A stretch of 64,000 bases of DNA from Caprimulgus europaeus. Lineage: Eukaryota; Chordata; Aves; Caprimulgiformes; Caprimulgidae. A program made the position numbers and the translations under genes. The notes below the pieces were generated by a model that saw only the letters and a program-made list of their open reading frames with translations, was not told the origin of the DNA and did no database searches. Each line of letters opens with the position of its first letter. Position 1 is the first letter of the stretch. This document shows, in pieces, positions 23,675-32,900 of the stretch. Where the stretch lies: contig OU015551.1 of assembly GCA_907165065.1 (NCBI GenBank), forward strand, positions 2,356,001 to 2,420,000. Reading direction: 5' to 3'.

Positions 23675-26181
23675 CTCTGGGGTGGCCCTGGGGCTCAGTT
23701 CCCAGCCCGGCTGCAGCACCCCACTGCCCGTGCAGAGGAATTCCCTCCCAGCGCTGCATCTCCTTCCACCGCGGAGCCGCTCGCTCGCCCTGCTCAGCCA
23801 GGAGGACTTCTTCCAGAGCTTCAGTGGGTACGTGGCTGCTGGGCTGAGCCCTGGTCTTGTCTGGTGTTTGTCACTAAGGGAATGTGTCCCCTGTCTGGGA
23901 TGGGTTTAAGTCCCTGGTCTAACAGTGGTGCTGCCAGCACCAGGAGGGTCACATTGCACAGGCTGGTGTTGCTCCTCTGTAGCCAAGGCAAAGCTGATGG
24001 CCCTGGGTCTCCCTGGTGTCCCTGCTGCCCACACCATTGTGGTTGAGACCACTCCAAAGGCCACCAACTCATGCTTGTGTCCCTGCTGCTCTGCTAGGAG
24101 CTTCTGTGACACCAGTGATGTTTTGGGGGCTGATCTGTTGGACTGCAGCCACCCCATTGCCGACCCGCAGCTGGTCCGCAGGATCGTGTCCCAGGTGGAG
24201 TTCTACCTTTCTGATGAGAACCTGGCCAAGGATGCTTTCCTCCTGAAACATGTCCAGAAAAACAAGATGGGCTTTGTCAGCATCAAACTGCTGACATCCT
24301 TCAAGAAGGTAGGTAGCCCATGGTGCTGGTCACCCAGGGTGGGAAGTGGCCTTCATGTGGGTGTGCTCTGGCTGGTTCTGGTGGGCTGTACGGGGGGGTC
24401 CAGGCTCTGCTCAGGCTTTTTCTGGAGAAAAGGAGGCTGAGGGGAGACCTTCTGGCTCTGTCCAAGTGCAGAGAGGTGGGGGTGGGTCTGTTCAACCAAG
24501 GACCAAGGGCCAGGACAAGAGGAAATGGCCTCAAGTTGCCCCAAGGGCAGTTGAGATGGGATGTGAGGAAGAATTTCTTTGCTGAAAGGGTTCTGGGGCA
24601 TTGGAAGGGGTTGCCCAGGGCAGTGGTGGAGTCCCCATCCCTGGAGGGATTGAAGAGTTGTGTAGACACAGTGCTGAGGGACATGGGTCAGTGGGGACTG
24701 GTCAGTGTTGGGTTCATGATGGGACTCAATGAGCTTAAAGGGCTTTTCCAATCCAGGTGATTCTGGGACTCTGCCCATGTCCTGGCTCAGTGCTGGTGGT
24801 GCAGAGCTGGGCTCTGTTCTTTGCCTTCCATGTGCTGCTGTTGTTCTCCAGCCAGGGAGGGTGGCTGAGGAAGTGGTGAACAGTCCTCAAACCCCAGGGC
24901 TGGACTCACCTCTGGGTTCCTCTGTGAGAGATCATCCCTGAACCACAAAACTGCAGGGAAGCACTGGTGGTGGGATTACTGGGGAAGCTGTAGCTTGTTG
25001 CCATGGTCCAGGGGGGCACTGGGGACCTCTTGCAGACGTGAAGATGCTCATGTGAAAGGGGGATATTGCCTTGCCAGGACTCCAGGCTGATGGGGTCACA
25101 GCCTGCCCGGATGGTGGGTTTAGGGTGGTCCCTGTCTGGGGAGACCCATGGGGATGCAGTGGCCCCCTCTCTCCCACAGGTGAAGTACCTGACCCGCGAC
25201 TGGCGGCTCACGCTCTACGCCCTGAGGTTCTCGGAGCTGCTGGAAGTGAACGTGGAGGGCACCAAAGTGAGACGGCGCGTCCCCGTCCCCGAGTCCCTGC
25301 TGAGCATCCCCCCCAGTAAACTCCTGCTGGCCTGGGAGCTGCTGGCCCAAGAGCAGGACGTGCTGCTGCCACTCCAGAAGAATTTCCTGGAGACCATCAC
25401 GAGGATGTTCAGCCCCTTCGGTGCCATCGCCTCCATCCGCATCCTGCGGCCGGGCCGTAAGCTGCCCTCGGACGTGCGGAGATACACGTCGCGCTTCCCC
25501 GAGCTGCTGAGCAAGTGCTGCGCCCTGGTGGAGTACGAGAGCCTGGAGAGCGCCCGCAGGGCCTTTGAGAGCCTCGGCCACCAAAGCAGCCACCCGGGCA
25601 GTGAGAGCATCAAGGTGGTCCGGCTCTGTGGGAAGAGCTCTAAGAAGAAACCTGGGGCTGAGAGGGAGGAGCTGGTGGAGCAGCCGGGTGGGAATGTGCA
25701 AGCGGCAACACCAACCTTCCCCTACAGCCTCGGGGACTCCCCTCTCTGCAGCTCCCCGGTGCTGGATGGTCCCCTGATGTCACCATCCCTCCTCCTGCCC
25801 AAGGACTCCTTGGCACCCACTTGGCACAGCAGTGACTTCAAGCCCAGCAACTTCAGCAGCACCTGCACTGGATCGCTCCTCACCAGCAAAGTCTTCCCCC
25901 CGCTCGAGGCTGCCCTGGGCACCCACAGCAGCTCCAGCCTCTGCTCCAGCACCAAGAGCCCCTGCAGCTGCGGCTGGGGGAGCAGGGTGGGTGTCTGGGC
26001 ACCCTGGCACAGCAGCTCCTCTCCAGATACCAAACCTCCTCCTGGCAATTCCACAGCAGCCACGTGGGTGACCGAACCCCTCAACCTGCAGGATGGGGCT
26101 CTTCACCAGCCCCGTGGCCCCGACGGCACCTGGGGATTGCGCAGCGGCGCTGGGAGAGGAGAGCTCGTCCTCCGGCACTGA
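23661..26181 (+). CDS. LARP6L: LARP6-like La-related protein (paralogue of LARP6)
   Basis: Three exons, 23661-23827, 24098-24308 and 25180-26181 (TGA), join in frame to 459 residues. The start ATG has A at -3 and follows an in-frame TGA at 23652. Residues about 75-160 form the La motif ([52 protein letters not shown]), and an RRM follows ([40 protein letters not shown]). This La module binds RNA; LARP6 itself regulates translation of targets such as collagen mRNAs. The Ser/Pro-rich tail ends in [11 protein letters not shown], like the SUZ-C box that closes LARP6 but with its last residues changed. The La motif matches LARP6 more than LARP1, 4 or 7. It is not the canonical LARP6, whose linker and tail I recall as different. 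The symbol is provisional. Confidence 0.85.
24418..24776 (+). mobile_element. CR1 LINE fragment in LARP6-like intron 2
   Basis: Runs from tttctggagaaaaggaggct through gatgtgaggaagaatttctt to ccaggtgattctgggactct. Nearly the same wording as the copy at 21.6-21.95 kb. It fills much of the intron at 24309-25179. Confidence 0.9.
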
Positions 26182-26622
26182 GGCTTCTTGACATTTGGGT
26201 TTGGGGGTTTTTCTTTTCTTTGTTTTTTCTTTTTTTGTTGTTCTCCTGGCTCTCTGGAGCAGAATAACTCTGTGAGCCCCGAGAGCTGCGGGTGGTGGTG
26301 CTGCTGCTCCAGGGGACAGGAGTTTTGGGGTCCAGGAGGATGCTCGGGGTGGGTCAGCGTGCGAGGCGAGACGCTGAGCAGCAGCGGCGCTGGGAGCTGT
26401 GCTGGGGCCAAGGGGACTGTGACCCCCCGGGGTCCCCAGTGGTGTCACTGGGACTGCCCTGAAGAAGGGGCTCAGCCCCCTGACCCCTGGCACTGGGGGA
26501 CTGCCCCGATGGGGACCTCACCCCGCACCTTCCGCCAGCCAGACCCGCAGAGGTGAGGCCACTGCCCCACGGTGCCGTTGGCTGCGCCGGCCCCGGCTGT
26601 GGAGCTGGGGTGGGAAATGGGC

Positions 26623-26628
26623 AATAAA
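26623..26628 (+). promoter_or_regulatory. Polyadenylation signal of the LARP6-like gene
   Basis: AATAAA about 440 bases after the stop codon at 26181. Confidence 0.75.
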
Positions 26629-26676
26629 GAGCCAGGAAGTTTCAGGCACTTTCTGGCCAGTGCAGTGATTTGGAGG

Positions 26677-26682
26677 TTTATT
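26677..26682 (-). promoter_or_regulatory. PRR22: Polyadenylation signal, PRR22 (distal candidate)
   Basis: AATAAA on the minus strand about 425 bases beyond the PRR22 stop, 50 bases from the opposing signal of the LARP6-like gene. Confidence 0.4.
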
Positions 26683-27004
26683 TCCCACCCGCCCCCCACC
26701 CCCGGCCCCCCAAGCTCTGTCCTTGGCCCAGGGGCTCTGTGCTTCCTGGGTGGGGCCATGTCTGAGTCCTGCAGGGACCCGTCTGTCCTGGCTCCCCTGG
26801 GGAAGGGGACAGGCCAGTCCCCCCCGCCATTGCCTGCCCCGCTGGCAGCGGCTGAGCCCGGGGGCGGCTCGGTGCCCTTTGGGGCTCGCCAGCTCTGATT
26901 TGGGGCTCAGTGGGGCTTTGGGTGACTCTTGGGTGCCATTTCCTGGTGCCCCTTGCGCCCCCTCCCCTCCCACACAGGCACCGAGCCGGGCTGGAGAAAC
27001 AGAA

Positions 27005-27010
27005 TTTAAT
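27005..27010 (-). promoter_or_regulatory. PRR22: Polyadenylation signal, PRR22 (proximal candidate)
   Basis: ATTAAA on the minus strand about 95 bases beyond the stop. Confidence 0.45.
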
Positions 27011-27104
27011 GGAAAAAAACAAGAGAATAATCCCAGAAAAGGTACTGTGACCCCCAAATACCCCCCCAAATACACCCCCTCCTCCACCATCCCCACCCCC
27101 CAAA

Positions 27105-28923
27105 TCACCCCTTCCCCCCCACTCCCCCCTCTCCTCCCTGCTCTGGGTCTAATCCTCCCCAGTCCCCCCCCCGTGCTCCCTGACAGAGCCCTGTGCTTGT
27201 GCCCGGCTCTGCCAAGGGGCTCTCCCCCCGCTTCTCCCCCGGCTTCTCCCTCCTCTTCTTCTCCCTCTTCTCGCCCTGGGCAGGCTGGGGTGGTGGCAGG
27301 TCCCTGCCCGTGTCCCCACTTGGCTCCTGGTCCTCCCAGCCCTTGAGCAGCTCATCCAGGGCGTCCGTGTCCTCCTTGATGCCGCTGTAGCTCTCGTCAG
27401 AGCTGAGCTCCTCCAGCAGCTCCAGCGAGAACTCACAGGAGGGAAAAGCTGCGCCGCTGTCCCCGGGGTCCCCAGGCCTTGGGCTGCTGGTGGGACCCTC
27501 CTGGCTGACCCCCTGCCCATCCATGGAGCCTGTGAAGACCCTGAGGAACTCCTCAAGGAAGAGCTCCTCGGGCAGTGTAAGGTCTCCCTCCGCGTCCCCA
27601 AGGTCTCGGTGGGGCTCAGCAGAGGGGCTGGGGGGGACGTCGCTGCCTGGGGGGACGTTGGTGCCTGGGGGTGTCGGTGCAGGGGTGGTCATGCTGGAGA
27701 TGTTGATGGGCACAGCCTGTCCCTCCAGGTTCTCCTTACTGGGGTTGGACACCAGCTGCTCTGAGGGGGCTGGGGCCACCACTGTCCCCTCTCTGCCAGT
27801 GTCCCCAGGCATGGGGCCGCTGCTGGGACCCTGCTGTCCGACCCCCACAGTGTCTGAGGAGTGTCCAAAGAGCCTGAGGGCCTCTTGGAGCAGCATCTCC
27901 TCAGTCACTGTGGTCTCATCTTCAGGGTCCCCAGGGGCTTGGTTGTGGGGGGCAGCAGAGGGGCTGGTGGGGACGTTGCTGCCCAGGGTGTTCACGGGGG
28001 TGGCCGTGCTGGAGCTGATGCCGGGCACCGACTGTCCCTGGATGTTCACGTTGCTGGGGACAGATGTCAGCAGCACCAGGGGGACTGGGGCCACCACGCT
28101 GCCCAGACGGCTGTAGCTTGGGTGGCCCAGGGGGGTCCCGAGACCTCCCAAGGTGCCGCGGCCGAGCACGGAGGCGGCCAGTGGAGGCGGGTGGGTGATG
28201 ATCCACTTGATAAGGAAGAAGCGGGGGTCGAAGCAGCAGCCGCAGGGAGCCCTCAGCATCCCTGTGTGGGGGAGTGGGAGCCGTGCTGGGCTGGGGGGAC
28301 CCTCCAGGGGCACCCGCCGAGCCGGCCCCGATGGCCCAGGTCCCCCGGCTCTGCGGCAGCAGCTGGGGAGCTTGTGGCCGGGGCTGCCAGTCGGGGAGGA
28401 GACTCGCCCCGAGGAGGTGGAACGGGAGAGCTGGGCCAAGGATCTGGGGCATTGTGTGGCCGTGGGATTGAGGGGGCGGGCGTCAGGCAGGCGAGGGCAG
28501 GGAGCCTCGCCCGGGCTGGCTGCAGCCCCGGGCCAAAAGTGCCGGGGGTGGGAGGGATGCTGGGAGCGGGCGGGGGTCGGGGTGCCCGAGCAGAGAGGGG
28601 TGCCCGAGCAGAGGGGGTGCCCGAGCAGAGAGGGGGGCCATACCTGCTGGGGGTGGCTGGGGCTCCGGGGGTGCCCAGGCTGCGGGGAAGGGCTGCTCCT
28701 GCCCGGGCAGTGGGCACAGGTTGGCTGAGCCTGGAAGAGAGAGGGGAGCGATGGGCGGCGCTCAGCTCCGCTCTGGCCCCCACCAGCGTCCCGGCTGCAG
28801 GGGTCGGGGTTGGTCCCCACCTGGGGGGTAGAAGGTTTTGGGGAGCACGAAAGGCTGCAGGAGCCGGGGTGCCTGAGGGTCCTGGGGGCCGCACGCTGGG
28901 AGCTGCTGTGGTGGCTGCGCCAT
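27105..28923 (-). CDS. PRR22: PRR22, proline-rich protein 22
   Basis: On the minus strand the exons are 28923-28821 (ATG, starting MAQPPQQLPACGP), 28730-28644 and 28261-27105 (TGA). Phases fit and give 448 residues. Exon 2 is proline-rich (CPLPGQEQPFP, PEPQPPPAG). Exon 3 starts GMLRAPCGCCFDPRFFLIKW, resembling my memory of a conserved PRR22 block, then has two copies of a module of about 105 residues, each ending in an acidic amphipathic segment (EEMLLQEALRLFG; EELFLEEFLRVFT). A third acidic segment, DALDELLKGWEDQEP, precedes a Lys/Arg-rich tail (KREKKRREKPGEKRGE). The protein has no enzyme motif and its function is unknown. The assignment rests mainly on its place next to DUS3L in the same orientation, as in human. 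The frame of exon 3 stays open through both introns, so intron retention is possible. Confidence 0.72.
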
Positions 28924-29829
28924 GGTCCCTCCTGGCTGGTGGCTGCTAAGGACTCTCTGGCGTCTCCCGGGAGGGAATGTTGGGGCTCCCTGTGTTCTGC
29001 CCCCCCCACAGCCTCCCCAGCTGCTCCTGGGGAGGGAAAGGATTAACGGGGCTACAGGCAGCTCTTGGGGGCAAGTGTTTTTTTTTCTTTAAACAGTATT
29101 TTTTTAGGGGACAAAGATTATTGAACTGAGCTCTGTGGGGACCAAGGTGCATCCAGAGTCTCCTTGTGCCACGTGGCAAATGCATTTATTTGGGACTCTC
29201 ATCCGTGCTTCATAGTGCTGCATGGACTGGAGAGACACAGGGACAGGAAAAAGGATGAGGAAAGAGGCCCTTGAGGGTGTGAGGGAAGGTTGTGTGTTGC
29301 TGCTCGGTGGTATTCCTTCCCCCAGCCCTCCCTGGCCTGGTGCTCTCAGGTCTTTTGGTCTCCTGATCAAAGCAGCTCTGGATCCCCCTCGCTGGGGCTG
29401 CGCTGTCCTCGGGTGCGTGACACCCAGGAGGAGCCGGTACCTGCTGCTGCGTGCTCCCAAAACAGGTCTGGATTCTGCCCAGCACCTGGTGATGAGATGC
29501 TGTGGCTGTTTGTGCTCTGCAGGACCCCAGGGGTTGGGTTACCACATCCCCTCCTGGCACTTGGAGGATTTGACACAACCAAGGACATCCTGGTGGGGAC
29601 AGAGGCTTCTCGCTCCCACAAGGTGAGCAGTGTGGGGCAGTTGGGACAACTCCTGCTCCAAGCTGGAGGCCAAAGATTTCTCCTGGCCTCTGTCCTGTGA
29701 ATTCAACAGAATTCTCTGTGCATGAGGCACCTCTGGCTGCAAGGTCATGCAGGGCCATCTGTGGTGTAACTTGTGGCAGGGACTGATGCTGGGGGCATGA
29801 AGGCAGCCACACTTCTAAAAACATAGAAC
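28924..29829. other. Interval between PRR22 start and DUS3L 3' end
   Basis: About 0.9 kb that should contain the PRR22 promoter and 5' UTR. There is no TATA box at a clear position and no recognisable coding exon. Open frames on both strands lack conserved motifs. Confidence 0.5.
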
Positions 29830-29835
29830 TTTATT
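29830..29835 (-). promoter_or_regulatory. DUS3L: Polyadenylation signal, DUS3L
   Basis: AATAAA on the minus strand about 97 bases after the DUS3L stop. Between here and the PRR22 start (28923) I see no gene. Confidence 0.7.
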
Positions 29836-29931
29836 TCCTTTTGCAGCACAGCTGAGCAGCCCTGCTCCTCACCACACACCGTCCCAGCGCCTCCTCTGGA
29901 CTCAGTGCTGTGGGAAAGGGCCTCAGCAGCT

Positions 29932-32900
29932 CTATCTGTAGGAATTTGCCTTGTGTTTAGGCAGGAAGGTGAAGTTGGTAGGTACAGGTCCCAGAAGTAG
30001 CTCACTGCAAGAAAGAACAAAAAAAAACCAAGAGGGTGTTGGTGTAACAAGTGAGAGGACCAGAGGAAATGGGCTCCAGTTGTGGCCAGGGCAGTTGAGA
30101 TGGGATGTGAGGAAGAATTTCTGTGCTGAAAGGGTTCTGAGGCATTGGAAGGGGTTGCCCAGGGCAGTGGTGGAGTCCCCATCCCTGGAGGGATTGAAGA
30201 GTCGTGTAGACACAGTGCTGAGGGACATGGGTCAGTGGGGACTGGGCAGTGTTGGGTTCATGATGGGACTCAATGAGCTAAAGGGCTTTTCCCATTGAGG
30301 CAATTCTGTGTTCAGTACCACAGAGCCACCAGTACTCAGCTGCTGCATGGCCCTACAGCAATGGTGACTGCAGCCAGATCTGTCACACCAAGCCTTTACC
30401 CTCCCAAAAACGAAGGGCTGCTGCTCAAAACCAGCTCTGGTGCTGAGCTTTAACCCTCAACCACAGGACTGGAGAGACAGAGCCTCCAGATCAGGACAGA
30501 GCCCTTCTTGCTGGGGAATCACTGAGAGCTGATGCCAAACCAGGTTCCTAAGTTTGGTGACCTGAATACCAGCCTCACTGCTGGCAATGACATGTCCAAA
30601 ACCAACTCAAGCCTCTAAAAAGCTGCTCCCCACCTCTTGCTGTGCTTGTGCAGATCCAAAACCCTGTTAGTGCCAAAAAATATTAAGGTCAGATCCTCAA
30701 ATGATGTAAGCCAGTTCTCCTGCAATCAGCTTTATCCTGGCTTAAGACTCCAACTATTTCACACGTTGGAACACACATTGTATTTTCAGTGCAGAGTAAT
30801 TTTCTTTACAGTCAAGGAGGTTTAACTTATTTCCTGGATGCTGGTTCAACACAGCATCACTAAAACTTTCCAGAAGACATCTCAGAGAGTGAGTGTATCC
30901 CAGCAGGGCATGGAATTGCATAGTAAGAGCCTGAATCTCCAGCACAAAAGCAAAAATAAAGTGTGCTCAGAGAACCCTGCTTCGTGTTTTTACTCATTAA
31001 AATGAGTTTTAATGAATAAACCTGAAAAATATGAGTTTTTATGGTGATAAATGTCCATTACTCAGCACTGCAAAGTTACACAAAGCTTTGTGCAGCCTTA
31101 ATGCAAGCAGGTTTTTGCTTGAAAAACAGCATTTAAAAATTCTGATCAAAACTTGATGTACTTGTAAGATGGTTTTGGGCAGCTGTTCCCAATACCAACA
31201 AAATAGATGAGGATTTGCAAAACCAGAGGAGGCTGGAGCTGTGCTCTATTTTTGCTAATCTCTGTTTCCATGAGATGGGAAATAGCAGCTGGCTGCTCCA
31301 GCTCTCATTTGAGCTGGCTTTGAGCTTGCAAAGTCATTTTGAGCCAGTGCCTGAGGACTTGTAGATGTGGGGAAAAAAAGTTTCCTGTCCTTTGTTGCAT
31401 GAACTCAGAAATCAGGTGATTAAATAAAGGGGAAAATGCTCAGTGTGAGGATGGGGATTGCCTTCTGCTTGGGGTCTGTATGGGCCTGGAGGGATCTGAT
31501 GCTGAAAGCCTGAGACATCCCATCACTGCTCTCTCCTCTGCTGGTTCCTACAACTGCTCTGGGATGAACAGAGTGTCATGAGAGAGGTCAGCTAGTCTGG
31601 ATTTGCAGTGGGTACTGGGTGACCTGCTGAAGCAGATAGAGTTGCTCTTCATGGCAACTCCAAGCACAGTTAAAACCTCCAAGTCAAGCCCTGGTTAACC
31701 CTTCCTGCTTTCTAACAACCTCTTAAACTGATGGGAAAGAGTCATCACCCTCTCTGTGGAGGATGCACGTGGTCACAGGGACTTTGTGGAGCTCTGCAAC
31801 ACCCCTTCTGAGCAATTTAAATGAAACTCAGTGCTTTATTACCTTATTTTAATCCAATCATCCACGTTTTGGCTCGCCATCAGCGTCTCCAAATAGTCTC
31901 TCCCCATGTAGTAAGGTGGCCTCTCGTTAATTTTCTGAGGTAGGTGTTCTAATAAGCCCACTGGAATGTACCTGCAATGCAATGTGAGGGCAGTGTGTGC
32001 TGTGGTTCAAACACTCCAGGCTCACTGCATCAAAGATCCTCTTGGCCAGGGAGAATTACCTGCAGAGGAACGAGAGCCACTCCAGGAGGAACTTCCTGGT
32101 CTTCTCCACTCCCTGAGTGTCTGACCCCCAGTGCTCAAGGCCATAGTTGGTGAAATCTTGGAGGATATCAAATCTCTCACTGGAGGAGATATCCCAGTGT
32201 CTCTGTTCCTTAATTTCAGTGAAGAGCCAAGGTTTGATGAGTGCCCCTCTGCAGCCAAAAAAACAAGTGCATTGTTATTCCTACAACTGATGCTTCTGAA
32301 GATACCAACTAATGTAAGAGACTTCCCAGCACTTATTTGCCAGCCAATACTGCTTTAATTTCTTTTTTTTCCCCCAATTTCAACAAGAAGCTGCTGTAAA
32401 TTCCCACAGATGCAAACTGATTTTACCAATTTTTAAAGAGTAGTTTCACCAAGAGGAAACTCCTCGTGGTTTGGGTTTGTTTAGGTATTTTTTTTAATTC
32501 CTTTTTTTTTTTTACTCTTGCATCACTAGAGCTTAGAAACAAAAGGGAAACACAGGCACTTGCCTTGCAATCATAATTCCTGAGACACCCATCTGCATGG
32601 CTTGATTTGCATCTTCATAAGACAAAATATCACCATTTCCTGTCCAGAAGGAAGGGAGAAGCCAGAGGTCAAAGTGATACATGAGGGCAAGTCAAAATGA
32701 GTTAATCCAGGCATGGGATAACATTCAAAATGGACACAGGGTCCAAGAACCAGATTGTCCAAAGAGGCTCTGGGGTTCCTGTTTAGGGATTCCCAGGGAT
32801 GTTTCTGATTAATTTTCCCCTCAGCCTTTTCCTTGCTTCTTCTCCACCCCTAACTCCTACCCTGAAGGTTTAACTGGGGCTGACCATGTTACAGTGCCCA

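Noticed and set aside
27861-28949. A 362-codon plus-strand frame opposite PRR22
   Set aside because: It lies antisense to PRR22 exons and introns, is Gly/Ala/Arg-rich as expected from the complement of Pro-rich codons, and has no domain.
27105-29009. A single 634-codon frame on the minus strand as an intronless gene
   Set aside because: Its upstream part runs through segments with clear donors and acceptors (28820, 28731, 28643, 28262), and the spliced frame gives a better proline-rich start with ATG at 28923. The long frame exists because the GC-rich introns happen to lack stops.
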